A stretch of 64,000 nt of DNA from Microtetraspora malaysiensis (lineage in GTDB: Bacteria; Actinomycetota; Actinomycetes; Streptosporangiales; Streptosporangiaceae), in contig NZ_BBYJ01000007.1 in assembly GCF_001528665.1 (NCBI RefSeq), positions 81,933 through 145,932 of the forward strand. The letters run 5' to 3'. The notes below the pieces were generated by a model that searched no databases, was not told where the DNA came from, and was given only the letters and a program-made list of their open reading frames with translations. Positions 55,808 through 64,000 of this stretch are shown piece after piece. Made by a program: the position numbers and the translations under genes. Every line of letters starts with the position of its first letter. The first letter of the stretch is position 1.

Positions 55808-56965
55808 CTATTGGGAAACTCTGGCCCGAAGCTCGGCGATGACCGACATCGGCGCGGGGTCGAGGCCGTAGCCGAGAGCGAGGTAGACAGCGGCGAAATC
55901 GCCCAGGCCGACCAGCGCGGCCAGCCGCTCGAACGGGTGCGCGCCCTCGGACGCGATCTCCGAGACCGGTACGCCACGGTCCTGCGCGAGCCGCAGGGAC
56001 GTCTGGCGGCACTCGGCCACCTGCGGGTGCTCGTCGGCGTCGCGCAGCAGGAACAGCCGCACCCGCGCCCGGGGGCCGGACGCCTCGTCGTCGCCGAAGT
56101 CCTCGAAGATGTCCCGGGCGGCGAGGGGTCCGTCGAGGACGCCCGCCTGGTCGTGCGCGGCCTCCGGCAGCGCGCCCCAGACGGCGGGACAGCCGGCCTG
56201 CTCGGCGAGCTGCGCCGCCAGCCGGTGCGCGGCCACGGCGGCGATCGGCGCGGTGCCCCAGATCATGGGGATGCCGTCGGCGAGCTCCATGGCGAGGGTC
56301 TTGCCGGGGTTGATGAAGGAGTCGCTCGCCGGCCGGCACCGGTGCGCGATGTCCTCAAGGCGCTGCGCCGCCGCCTCGAAGACCGGCTCGCCCGCGTCGG
56401 TCAGACCGAGCGCGGACGCGGCGACCAGCAGTGGCACCGCGAGACCCCACATGGTCGCCTGGGGCTGGCCCGCCACCGACGGGATCGGCACGAAAGGCGC
56501 CCCGGCCTGCGCGGCGAGCGCGCTGAGCGGGGTGTCCGCCGGGCCCGCCGCGAGCAGCGAGCACCCCCGGCGCACCGCCTCGGCCCCGAGCGCGAGCGCC
56601 TCATCGCCCCGCCCGGTGAACGACAGCACCATGACCAGGTCGGCCGCGCCGATCCAGCCGGGCAGGCGGTAGCCCCGGACGGTCACGACCGGCACGGGCG
56701 CGCCCGGCCCGCAGACCGCGTTCAGGACGTCGCCCGCGATCCCCGCGGCGCCGACGCCCGCCACCACCAGGGCGCGCGGCCTGCCCTGCCCGGCCACCCG
56801 GGCCACCCCCGCCTCCACCGCGGCGCGGTACGCGGTGCGGATCTGGGCGGCCGAGGACGCCACGGTGCGGAGCATGCCGGACGGATCGCCGTCCGCAAGG
56901 CACCCCTGGTCGTCGAGCCTGCTCGGGTCGAACCGGGGGACGGACGCCCCGCCCGAGAGCGTCAT
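55808..56965 (-). CDS. SIS-domain phosphosugar isomerase (PGI/PMI family)
   Basis: This 385-residue protein has two SIS-like halves (ALVVAGVGAAGIAGDVLNAVCG, DLVMVLSFTGRGDEALALG; MELADGIPMIWGTAPIAAVAAHRLAAQLAEQA) and the C-terminal HPFERLAALVGLGDFAAVYLALGYGLDP of bifunctional phosphoglucose/phosphomannose isomerases. With phosphomannomutase next to it, a role in mannose-6-phosphate supply for GDP-mannose is likely. Some motif-1 residues are substituted (GVGAAGIAG), so catalysis should be tested. Its ATG overlaps the Trm112-like stop (ATGA, 56962-56965). Confidence 0.85.
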   Translation of the reverse strand: MTLSGGASVPRFDPSRLDDQGCLADGDPSGMLRTVASSAAQIRTAYRAAVEAGVARVAGQGRPRALVVAGVGAAGIAGDVLNAVCGPGAPVPVVTVRGYRLPGWIGAADLVMVLSFTGRGDEALALGAEAVRRGCSLLAAGPADTPLSALAAQAGAPFVPIPSVAGQPQATMWGLAVPLLVAASALGLTDAGEPVFEAAAQRLEDIAHRCRPASDSFINPGKTLAMELADGIPMIWGTAPIAAVAAHRLAAQLAEQAGCPAVWGALPEAAHDQAGVLDGPLAARDIFEDFGDDEASGPRARVRLFLLRDADEHPQVAECRQTSLRLAQDRGVPVSEIASEGAHPFERLAALVGLGDFAAVYLALGYGLDPAPMSVIAELRARVSQ

Positions 56966-57135
56966 GCCTTACGCGCCTCGTCCACGAGCAGGACGGGGAT
57001 GTCGTCGCGCACGGGATACACGAGCCCGCACGACTCGGAGGTGCACGCCAGCTCGTCGGCGTCCGCGCACGGCCGCAGCGGGGACTTGCACGCCGGGCAG
57101 GCGAGGACGTCCAGCAGCCAGTCGTCGATCTTCAA
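56962..57135 (-). CDS. Trm112-family zinc-ribbon protein
   Basis: This 57-residue protein begins KIDDWLLDVLACPACKSPL and ends GLVYPVRDDIPVLLVDEARKA. The cysteine pairs CPAC and CTSESC are retained but spaced by a short acidic loop. Trm112 proteins partner methyltransferases; in bacteria most are uncharacterised. The start is TTG at 57135, set by AAGGAG inside the end of the phosphomannomutase gene (57144-57149). A longer frame upstream is not needed. Confidence 0.85.
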   Translation of the reverse strand: MKIDDWLLDVLACPACKSPLRPCADADELACTSESCGLVYPVRDDIPVLLVDEARKA

Positions 57136-57140
57136 ATCTG

Positions 57141-58496
57141 TCAGCTCCTTAGGGCGGCGAGGACCTCGTCCCGCACGGCCGCCATCTTCTCCTCGTCGGC
57201 CGCCTCGGCGTTCAGGCGCAGCAGCGGCTCGGTGTTGGACGCGCGCAGATTGAACCACCAGTCGCGGCCGTCCACCGTAAGGCCGTCCAACTCGTCGAAG
57301 GTAACACCCTCACGACCCGTGAAGGCCCAGCGCACGGTCTCCAGGGCGGCGGCCTGGTCGGCGACCTCGCTGTTGATCTCGCCGGACGCGGCGTAGCGGG
57401 AGTATCGCCCGAGCAGCTCCGACAACGGCCGCTCCTGACCGCCGAGCGCGGCGAGCACGTGCAGCGCCGCGAGCATCCCGGAGTCGGCGAACCAGAAGTC
57501 ACGGAAGTAGTAGTGCGCGGAGTGCTCGCCGCCGAAGACGGCGCCGGTGTGGGCCATCTCCGCCTTGATGAAGGAGTGGCCGACGCGGGTGCGGACTGGG
57601 ACGCCCCCGTGCTCACGCACGATCTCGGGCACGCCCTTGGAGGTGATCAGGTTGTGGATGATCGTGGCGCCCGGGTGCCGGGCCAGCTCGCGTGTCGCGA
57701 CCAGCGCGGTGATCGTGGACGGGGAAACGGACTCGCCGCGCTCGTCGATCACCCAGCACCGGTCGGCGTCGCCGTCGAAGGCGATGCCGACGTCGGCGCC
57801 CTGCTCGACGACGGCCTTCTGCAGGTCCACCAGGTTCGCCGGTTCGAGCGGGTTGGCCTCGTGGTTGGGGAAGCTGCCGTCGAGCTCGAAGTAGAGCGAG
57901 GTCAGCTCCACGGGCAGGCCGGCGAACACCTCGGGCACGGTGTATCCGCCCATGCCGTTGCCCGCGTCGACCACGACCTTGAGCGGCCGGACGCCGGAGA
58001 GGTCGACGAGCGTCTTGAGGTACGCGGAGTACCCCGCGAGCACGTCCCGCTCGGTGACCGTGCCCGCGCCGGGCGTGCCGCCGAGGCCCGACTCCAGCAG
58101 CTCGGCGGCGCGGTCGCGGATCTCGCCGAGACCGGTCGCGCTGCCGATCGGCACCGCTCCCGCGCGGCACATCTTCATGCCGTTGTAGCGGGCGGGGTTG
58201 TGGCTGGCGGTGAACATCACGCCGGGCAGCCCGAGGCTGCCGCTGGCGTAGTAGAGCATGTCGGTGGAGCCGAGCCCGGCGTTCACCACGTCGGCCCCGC
58301 GCGAGGTCGCGCCGCGCGCGAAGGCGGCGGCCAGCGGACCGGACGACGCGCGCATGTCGTGCGCGATCACGAGGGAACGCGCCTGTGTCACCTCGGCGAA
58401 GGCCGCCCCGACCGCCTCCGCGATCCGCTCGTCGAACTCGCCCGGTACGACGCCGCGCACGTCGTATGCCTTGAAGATCTTGGTGAGGTCGCCCAC
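57141..58496 (-). CDS. manB: Phosphomannomutase/phosphoglucomutase
   Basis: This 451-residue alpha-D-phosphohexomutase interconverts sugar 1- and 6-phosphates. The phosphoserine loop is TASHNPARYNG (Ser98), the metal loop DGDADR (241-246), the sugar-specificity loop GGEHSAHYYF and the phosphate-binding loop RASNTEPLLRLN. The ATG at 58496 opens MGDLTKIFKAYDVRG, as in relatives. Its last codons contain the ribosome-binding site for the Trm112-like gene. It probably feeds GDP-mannose for glycolipid or wall glycans. Confidence 0.95.
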   Translation of the reverse strand: MGDLTKIFKAYDVRGVVPGEFDERIAEAVGAAFAEVTQARSLVIAHDMRASSGPLAAAFARGATSRGADVVNAGLGSTDMLYYASGSLGLPGVMFTASHNPARYNGMKMCRAGAVPIGSATGLGEIRDRAAELLESGLGGTPGAGTVTERDVLAGYSAYLKTLVDLSGVRPLKVVVDAGNGMGGYTVPEVFAGLPVELTSLYFELDGSFPNHEANPLEPANLVDLQKAVVEQGADVGIAFDGDADRCWVIDERGESVSPSTITALVATRELARHPGATIIHNLITSKGVPEIVREHGGVPVRTRVGHSFIKAEMAHTGAVFGGEHSAHYYFRDFWFADSGMLAALHVLAALGGQERPLSELLGRYSRYAASGEINSEVADQAAALETVRWAFTGREGVTFDELDGLTVDGRDWWFNLRASNTEPLLRLNAEAADEEKMAAVRDEVLAALRS

Positions 58497-58585
58497 CGCA
58501 GCCCCCCATCGTTTGATTTGCCGCGCCCGAGCCTACAAGGCGCCACCGACACGGCGCGTGTGATCCGTCGGCGGCCGGCCCGTCG

Positions 58586-58951
58586 TCACCGCTCCCGGTT
58601 GGGCTGGGCGGACTTGAGCACCCTCAGGTGACCGCGGCGGCCGACCTCGACGGCCTGACCGACGGGCTCGCCCGCGGCGGGCGCGGGCCGGGCGGCCTCG
58701 CGGACCGCGTTGGCGAGGGCTTCCAGATCGTCGCCGCTCGGCGCTCCGGGCTCGGACGGGAGCCGCACGACCTCCCACCCCCGGGGGGCGGTGAGCCGTT
58801 CCGCGTGCTCGGCGCACAGGTCGTAGCAGTGCGGCTCGACGTACGTCGCGAGGGGGCCGAGAACCGCGGTCGAGTCGGCGTAGACATACGTGAGTGTGAA
58901 GACGGCAGGCTGCCTGCAGGCGGTACGGGAACAGCTGCGGACGGGGCTCAC
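58586..58951 (-). CDS. DUF3499 family protein
   Basis: This 121-residue actinobacterial protein of unknown function has the N-terminal part RSCSRTACRQPAVFTLTYVYADSTAVLGPL, then EPHCYDLCAEHAERLTAPRGWEVVRLP. The four cysteines and the histidine look like a zinc-binding site. The family is a marker for actinobacteria. The start is GTG at 58951. It lies 89 nt upstream of manB in the same orientation. Confidence 0.87.
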   Translation of the reverse strand: MSPVRSCSRTACRQPAVFTLTYVYADSTAVLGPLATYVEPHCYDLCAEHAERLTAPRGWEVVRLPSEPGAPSGDDLEALANAVREAARPAPAAGEPVGQAVEVGRRGHLRVLKSAQPNRER

Positions 58952-59077
58952 GGAGGGACCGTATCCGGTCCGCGTTCACATTGCCACCACCCTGCCGCTC
59001 TTAACGAGCGTGTCGCCACAATCCGGACACCGCCTCACCCTCGGTACGGCGCGCCGCCACTCCTTTAAGCTGGCCGC

Positions 59078-59536
59078 GTGAGCGAGCGAAGCGGAGATTC
59101 CCGGCGCCGGGTGCGGCGGCGCGACCGGCACGGCCGCGGGCTGCGCGGACCTTTGGCGCCGTCGCACGTCCCGATCGCGAAATCGCGCGGCGAACGCTTC
59201 GACGACCTGGTCCTCGACGCGGTGGACCGGCTGAAGCCCCGGTGGGGCAAGCAGCTCGCGACGATGGAGTTCGCGGTGGAGGAGGTGCCGCCGCCGGCCG
59301 AGCTGATCGACGGCCCGGCGCGGCTGGAGAGCGACCCGATCCCCTTCGGCCGCGCGGAGACCGCGGCGGGATCGGATCCCGCGGTCGTGGTGGTCTACCG
59401 CCGTCCCCTTGAGGCGAGGGCGCGCGACCGCGACCAGCTGGGGGCGCTGGTGAGCGACGTCATCGTGGAGCAGGTCGCCAGCCTGCTCGGCCTCACCCCG
59501 GAGACGATCGACCCCGGGTACGACGACCGGCACTGA
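59078..59536 (+). CDS. Degenerate zincin-like metallopeptidase-family protein
   Basis: This 152-residue protein belongs to the small metallopeptidase (DUF1025/zincin-like) family. A conserved core is FDDLVLDAVDRLKPRWGKQLATMEFAVEEVPP, VVVVYRRPLEARARDRDQL and SDVIVEQVASLLGLTPETIDPGYDD. The family HExxH zinc motif is replaced by VEQVA, so it is unlikely to be a peptidase. Only the final Asp-rich end resembles active members. TTTAAG at 59064-59069 lies 8 nt before GTG, suggesting a leaderless mRNA. It converges on the DUF5719 gene, 11 nt apart. Confidence 0.82.
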   Translation: MSERSGDSRRRVRRRDRHGRGLRGPLAPSHVPIAKSRGERFDDLVLDAVDRLKPRWGKQLATMEFAVEEVPPPAELIDGPARLESDPIPFGRAETAAGSDPAVVVVYRRPLEARARDRDQLGALVSDVIVEQVASLLGLTPETIDPGYDDRH

Positions 59537-59547
59537 CCCCGCGCCGG

Positions 59548-61011
59548 CTACGGCAGGACCGCGCCCGGCCACTCGGCGGTGACGGGCACCAGTGCCCAGG
59601 TCCGCGCCTGCGCCAGCGGCTGCACGGTGAGGAGCACGCCTTCCGGGGTGTCCTCGCTCAGCACCCGCCCGCCGTACACGGGGCCCGATCCCGCCACCGG
59701 CGTGACGTGGACGGCGAAACCGGAGCCGGAGCCCGCCGGCGGCTTGAGTTTGATCTCCTTGCTCCGGGCGGCGGGCAGCGCCACCTCGACCGGCGCGGCC
59801 GGGGCGCCGTTCTGCGGCAGGATCCGGATCCGCACCGTCGCGGCGCCGAAGGGCGCGGACAGCACCAGCCGGGACTGCTGCCCGCCGGCCTTGGCGGACT
59901 TCGCGCCCGGACCGCCGTCGGCGACCACGCTGCCGAGGTCGATCGGCGCGGCGCCCGCGGTGAAGGCGACGTCCTGGCGCGAGCCCGTACCGGTCATCCT
60001 CATCCCGGCGACGATCGGCTGGTCGGCGGTCAGCACCAGGGCGCCGGCCTGGCCTCCGACGCCCGTGGTCAGGTCGAGCGTGGTCGTGGAGCCGGCCGGC
60101 ACCTCCACGGTCTCCTTGTTCTTCAGCGCGTACGAGCCGTCCTTCAGCACCGCCTTCACCTGGACGACGGCGTCCTGCTCGCCGGGGGCGGCGACGTACA
60201 GCTCGCGCTGGCCCGCGCTGCCCGGGATGCCGGGCACGACCACGCGGGTGGACGGCGGCGCGGCGGCGGGGAGCCAGTCCACCCCGCGGCCCTCTCCCAG
60301 GGACGCCCGGACCGCGGCGGCCACCCGGCCGCCGCTGGTGGTCACCTGCACGGCCATCACCAGCGGCGACGGCGCGAGGTCGCGCAGCTTGACCTCGCGG
60401 TACTCGCCGGGCTTGATCACCATGCCGTTGCCGCGGTCGGAGAGCACCGGCCCCTCGCCCGCGTAGATCATGACGGCGACGTCGGCCGCGGCCTCGTCGG
60501 AGTTGGCCAGGTGGAGGGTGATGTCGGCGGCGGCCGGGCCGGGCCCGATGAACCACGCCTCGGCTCCGGGCTCGACGCAGCGCACGCCGGACAGCCCCCG
60601 CAGCGCCCCGGAGGTGACGCGGGTGGTCTGCGCGGCCTCCAGGCCCGCCGCCGCCGCGCCCATCCCGGCGACCGTGACCGGCCGGGTGCGCAGCGGGACG
60701 TCCCGCCGCCACAGCGCGCCGACCTTGTCGAGCGTGGCCAGCGGCTTGCCGCCCTTCATCTGCTCGACCGTGGCCGCGCCGGACCCGCCGTTCCCGGCTC
60801 CCTGGTCGGCGGGGGGCGTGATCACGCTCAGCCGGCCGCCGCCGGGGTCGGGGCACACCATGGACACCGACTCCACCGCCGTCTTGACCTTCTGGGCCGC
60901 CTTCGGCGGCACGGGCGCGGGACGGCTGACGAAGGCCACGCCGTACAGCGCTCCGAGCACGACCAGCACCAGGGCGAGCAGGCCGAAGCGGTTCTCGATC
61001 AGACCCTTCAT
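59548..61011 (-). CDS. DUF5719 family membrane-anchored extracytoplasmic protein
   Basis: This 487-residue protein starts MKGLIENRFGLLALVLVVLG, a single membrane anchor (residues 8-29), followed by a large extracytoplasmic beta-rich part (VCPDPGGGRLSVITPP, WFIGPGPAAADITLHLANSDEAAADVAVMIYAGEG, VPGIPGSAGQRELYVAAPG). It matches DUF5719, always encoded beside a large family 2 glycosyltransferase in actinomycetes. The ATG overlaps the glycosyltransferase stop (ATGA, 61008-61011). Its function is unknown; a role in the export or assembly of the glycan made by its partner is inference. Confidence 0.87.
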   Translation of the reverse strand: MKGLIENRFGLLALVLVVLGALYGVAFVSRPAPVPPKAAQKVKTAVESVSMVCPDPGGGRLSVITPPADQGAGNGGSGAATVEQMKGGKPLATLDKVGALWRRDVPLRTRPVTVAGMGAAAAGLEAAQTTRVTSGALRGLSGVRCVEPGAEAWFIGPGPAAADITLHLANSDEAAADVAVMIYAGEGPVLSDRGNGMVIKPGEYREVKLRDLAPSPLVMAVQVTTSGGRVAAAVRASLGEGRGVDWLPAAAPPSTRVVVPGIPGSAGQRELYVAAPGEQDAVVQVKAVLKDGSYALKNKETVEVPAGSTTTLDLTTGVGGQAGALVLTADQPIVAGMRMTGTGSRQDVAFTAGAAPIDLGSVVADGGPGAKSAKAGGQQSRLVLSAPFGAATVRIRILPQNGAPAAPVEVALPAARSKEIKLKPPAGSGSGFAVHVTPVAGSGPVYGGRVLSEDTPEGVLLTVQPLAQARTWALVPVTAEWPGAVLP

Positions 61012-63848
61012 GCGGGCACCCGCTCCTCGGGGTTTCTCGGACGCCTCCGGGAGGTCCGGGCCGGCTCCGGCGCGTCGCCGTGGTCGTCGTACTGTTCCGC
61101 CGTACGGGCGCCGGGCGAGGCCAGGAGCAGCACGAGCGCGACCAGGGCCGCCTGCGCCCACAGCCAGGTCCGGTGCCATCCGTCGCCCCCGGCCGGAGGG
61201 CGCGGCACCGTGACTGTGCCGACCACGCGCCACAGCCCGCCCACCTCCGAGAGGCTCATCCGCGCCAGCGCGGGCTCGGAGTCGAGCGCGCGCTGCAGCG
61301 AGATCTCCACGGGGCCGGGCGCGGTGACGAACTGGATGCCGTAGGCGGCGAGCGTCCGCACGTCGTCGCCGCCCCTGCCGGAGGCGAGGCCCGCGACGGC
61401 CGCGCCGACCCGGGCGGTGTCCGCCTCCGGCGAGCGGAGGTCGGACTCGCCGATCAGCGGCGCGCGTCCCGGCAGGATCGTGTACGTCAGGCGGCCGCCC
61501 TCGGGACGCATGAGCAGCGTGCGTTCGCCGCGCGGCGAGAACGCGGCGGCGAGCGGCGGCAGGGGGTCGCGCAGGTCGCCGCGCAGCGGGCCGCCCGCTC
61601 CGCCCGCGATCCACAGGCCGGCCGCGGCCAGCGGCGTGGCGAAGGCCACCACGACGATCAGCAGGGCGCCCAGCCGCCGCATCACACCCGCCGCGCGGAA
61701 CTCGGCGATCCGGTGCGCGGTGAGCGCGGTGGCGACGAGCAGGCCGGTGGCGGCGAACGCCAGCGGGACACCGGGCCACTCGCCGAGCCTGCCCACCACG
61801 ACCGCGAGCAGCACGCCGAACAGTGTGACGCCCCAGCCGATCGCGACGACCGTCTGGTGGCGGCGCAGCAGCAGCGCGCCGAGGGCGACCGCGACCAGGC
61901 CGCCGGTGACCCAGACGGGCGGCGTCCCCGGCCCGCCGGGGTTGAACATGAGCAGGGCCTCCGCGCTCACCCGTGGGTCGGCGAGCGCGGGATCGGCCAG
62001 CCCCGATTCGAGAAGGATGCGGCGCGGCTCCCGGACGATCTCGACGAGCCAGGGGAACAGCAGGACGATCGGCGTGCCGAGGCCGATCCCCAGGGAGAGG
62101 CCCACACCGCGCCGGATGCCGCCGAAGGACACGGCGGCGAGCCCGCCGAGGATGGCGACCATGACGTAGACGAGCGGATCGAACGCGGCGCCGACCGCGA
62201 GGAGCAGGCCGAACCCCCACGCGGCGCGGCGCGACCCGGCGACGACCCGGGTGGCGAGCGCGACGTAGCCCGGGATCAGGATGAGGATCAGCGCGGTGCC
62301 GACCCGGCCGGTCGCGATCACACCGGTCGCCACCGGCAGCAGGGCGTAGGTCGCGGCCAGCCACACCCGGGCCGGGGTGTAGGAGATCATCCGCCTGGTC
62401 GCGACATACGCGGAGAGCCCGGCGAGGGGCACGCAGCCGAGCAGCAGGACGGACACGGCCAGCGCGGTGTTGCCGAAGAAGAGGGTGGACAGCGCCGCGA
62501 TGACCGCCACGTACGGCGGGGCCCAGGTGTCGGAGCCGAGTCCGGCGACGTGGTGGTTCTCGGTGTAGAGCCGCCACAGGTCGGAGGCGCCGCCGGTGAC
62601 CGGGACGAGCGCGCCTCCGCCGAGCAGCCCGCCGCCGGTGAGCAGCGGCCACGCGGCGGCCACGGTGATCCCGGCGAGCAGGAGGAAGAGCAGCACCCCG
62701 GGGCTGGAGGTGATCCGCTGGAACAGCCCGGAGTCGGTGAGCAGCTCGTCGCCGTCGTCCTCGGCGGCGCCGGCGGCGTGGTGCCGCCCGGCCGAGTCGA
62801 CCGGCCCCTCCCCCGCGAGGTACCGCTGGACCATGTCGGCCAGCCGCCGCCAGGTGGCACCGGGCGGGGTGAGCAGCCGCGCGACCGCGGGATATCCCTG
62901 TTTCCTGCCTTTCTTCCGCGCCCGCCGGGCCTTGATGAGCCGTCCGGGACGGCCGAGGACCGAGCCGAGCGCGGCGAGCTCGTCCAGCGCGTTGGCCGGC
63001 TGCTTGGCGAGGAGGAACAGGACCGTGCGGGCCAGCGAGCCGGCGATGTTGCGGAAGATCGAGCGGACCAGCGCCAGGAACGGCAGGTTCGCTATGATCA
63101 CGAACAGGCCGTTGCGCCGGTCGAGGCGGCGGGGGTGGTCGTCGCTGACGGCGATCCGCCTGCGGCGCCGGGACGCCGCCTCCGCGTGCCAGGCGACGGC
63201 GGTGGTCACGTTGAGCACGCGGTGTCCGGCGATCCTGGCCCGCCAGCACAGGTCGAGGTCGTCGCGGAAGAGCGGCAGCACCGGGTCGAGCCCGGCCAGC
63301 TCCTCCCACACGTCGCGGCGGATCAGCATGCCCGCGGTCGAGACGGACAGGACGTCGACCACGCCGTGGGGGCCGTCGTGCTGGCCCTGGTCGTACTCGC
63401 GGGGTTCGAGCCCGGTGTCCCTGCGCCCGGATCGGCCGACGGTGACACCGATCTCCAGCAGGACGCGCCGGTCGAGCCAGTCACGGAGCTTCGGTCCGAG
63501 GATCGCGGCCTTGGGGTTCTCGTCGGCGGCCCGCAGCAGCGCGCTCAGCGCGTGCGGGTCCGGAGCGCAGTCGTCGTGGAGCAGCCAGAGCCACTCCTGC
63601 CCCTGGGCGCGCGGAAGGCGTCGCACGACCTCGTGGACCGCCTCGCCGAACCCCGCGGAGCGGGGCAGGCTCAGCACGCTGCCCTGGCCGAACGCTTCGG
63701 CGAGGAGCCGGCCGCTTCCGTCACGGCTGCCGTTGTCGACGCCGGCGACGCGGTCGAGCGGCCGAGACTGGCGGAGCACCGCGTCGAGCGTCTCCTTGAG
63801 CCATCGGGCGCCGTCGTGAGCGACGACGATCGCGGTGACGGAGTGCAC
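61008..63848 (-). CDS. Family 2 glycosyltransferase fused to large polytopic membrane domain
   Basis: This 946-residue protein has an N-terminal GT-A domain (TAIVVAHDGARWLKETLDAVLRQ, DNGSRDGS, LLHDDCAPDP, LPLFRDDLDLCWRARIAG) in residues 1-230. About a dozen membrane helices follow with extracytoplasmic loops, and a soluble part with LAAYGIQFVTAPG near the C-terminus. The arrangement is typical of actinobacterial envelope glycosyltransferases using polyprenyl or nucleotide sugars. The start is GTG at 63848. It is the first gene of a pair with the DUF5719 gene. The glycan made is unknown; rhamnosyl, mannosyl or arabinofuranosyl transfer are possible. Confidence 0.9.
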   Translation of the reverse strand: MHSVTAIVVAHDGARWLKETLDAVLRQSRPLDRVAGVDNGSRDGSGRLLAEAFGQGSVLSLPRSAGFGEAVHEVVRRLPRAQGQEWLWLLHDDCAPDPHALSALLRAADENPKAAILGPKLRDWLDRRVLLEIGVTVGRSGRRDTGLEPREYDQGQHDGPHGVVDVLSVSTAGMLIRRDVWEELAGLDPVLPLFRDDLDLCWRARIAGHRVLNVTTAVAWHAEAASRRRRRIAVSDDHPRRLDRRNGLFVIIANLPFLALVRSIFRNIAGSLARTVLFLLAKQPANALDELAALGSVLGRPGRLIKARRARKKGRKQGYPAVARLLTPPGATWRRLADMVQRYLAGEGPVDSAGRHHAAGAAEDDGDELLTDSGLFQRITSSPGVLLFLLLAGITVAAAWPLLTGGGLLGGGALVPVTGGASDLWRLYTENHHVAGLGSDTWAPPYVAVIAALSTLFFGNTALAVSVLLLGCVPLAGLSAYVATRRMISYTPARVWLAATYALLPVATGVIATGRVGTALILILIPGYVALATRVVAGSRRAAWGFGLLLAVGAAFDPLVYVMVAILGGLAAVSFGGIRRGVGLSLGIGLGTPIVLLFPWLVEIVREPRRILLESGLADPALADPRVSAEALLMFNPGGPGTPPVWVTGGLVAVALGALLLRRHQTVVAIGWGVTLFGVLLAVVVGRLGEWPGVPLAFAATGLLVATALTAHRIAEFRAAGVMRRLGALLIVVVAFATPLAAAGLWIAGGAGGPLRGDLRDPLPPLAAAFSPRGERTLLMRPEGGRLTYTILPGRAPLIGESDLRSPEADTARVGAAVAGLASGRGGDDVRTLAAYGIQFVTAPGPVEISLQRALDSEPALARMSLSEVGGLWRVVGTVTVPRPPAGGDGWHRTWLWAQAALVALVLLLASPGARTAEQYDDHGDAPEPARTSRRRPRNPEERVPA

Positions 63849-64000
63849 GTGGATGAGTCCTCGGGGGGTTGTCCCGCGATCTCATTACACGTCACGAAAC
63901 CGCGGGGGATTTCAGGTCAAGCGCGACAACCCTACGGCACCCCACGCTGAACCGATCAAACCGAGAGCCTTAAAACGCCGGCGGGGCCACGCGCCGATCG
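63849..64000. other. Intergenic region at right edge
   Basis: These 152 nt hold the probable promoter of the glycosyltransferase gene (AT-rich tract about 63880-63900, including ATTACACGTCACGAAAC). No gene starts inside it. From recalled Streptomyces order, a WhiB-type gene may lie to the right; it is not visible here. Confidence 0.4.

Noticed and set aside
61080..63950. Plus-strand open frame of more than 900 codons
   Set aside because: Antisense to the glycosyltransferase gene, very biased in Arg, Gly, Glu and Gln, and no domain; a high-GC artefact.

Overview
The window is a contiguous piece of a high-GC actinomycete chromosome. Gene content (mtrA-mtrB-lpqB, an Rv3235-like gene next to secA, a SpoIIM-like gene, DUF3499, DUF5719, DUF4232 and DUF6912 families, an HGxxPAAW protein, a large NAD-glutamate dehydrogenase) and the very strong third-position G/C bias fit a sporulating filamentous actinomycete, probably Streptosporangiales. 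The genus is inference. No rRNA, tRNA, CRISPR array, transposase or phage gene was seen. About 60 protein genes are supported; most other long open frames are antisense shadows caused by high GC.

Left part (1-22.4 kb) is accessory or mixed. It holds a left-truncated NAD-glutamate dehydrogenase; a Tat-exported bicovalent-FAD oxidase; an ABC exporter pair divergent from a NarL-type two-component system; an ATPase fused to a PD-(D/E)XK-like domain (DUF234 type) with a perfect 24-bp AT-rich inverted repeat over its ribosome-binding site; and acetoacetyl-CoA synthetase. Next come a LysR regulator coupled to a beta-lactamase-fold serine hydrolase and divergent from a MecA-type penicillin-binding protein, two tandem HAD proteins (one with an unusual start and motif), a DUF4232 lipoprotein, a DUF6912/HAD pair and a NagZ-type lipoprotein glycosidase.

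The 22.4-28.7 kb stretch looks like a self-contained amino-sugar PTS locus: EI, HPr, EIIA, EIIB and a SIS-domain sugar-phosphate enzyme on the minus strand, and a DasR-like GntR regulator and EIIC on the plus strand. They are divided by a 22-bp perfect palindrome that resembles DasR (dre) operators and overlaps a promoter. NagZ downstream could supply GlcNAc.

The 28.9-64 kb part is conserved actinobacterial backbone: Rv3235-like gene, secA, HGxxPAAW protein, YcaQ-like DNA glycosylase, an orphan response regulator, hpf with a 556-nt leader region, comF, lpqB-mtrB-mtrA, a five-gene plus-strand membrane/AAA+ operon (GPDPase-like membrane protein, DUF4129, DUF4350, MoxR, DUF58), spoIIM-like/RDD, two different S-adenosylhomocysteine hydrolases in tandem, a MerR gene and a second NarL-type two-component system. 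It ends with a DUF3499-phosphomannomutase-Trm112-like-SIS-CDF operon, a degenerate zincin-like protein, and a DUF5719/large glycosyltransferase pair.

The best candidates for something not well described are the ATPase/nuclease-like gene with its SD-masking palindrome (10.0-11.6 kb), the LysR/serine-hydrolase/PBP module (13.6-17.1 kb), the HAD protein without a canonical start or nucleophile (17.1-17.8 kb), and the pair of different SAH hydrolases (49.6-52.3 kb).
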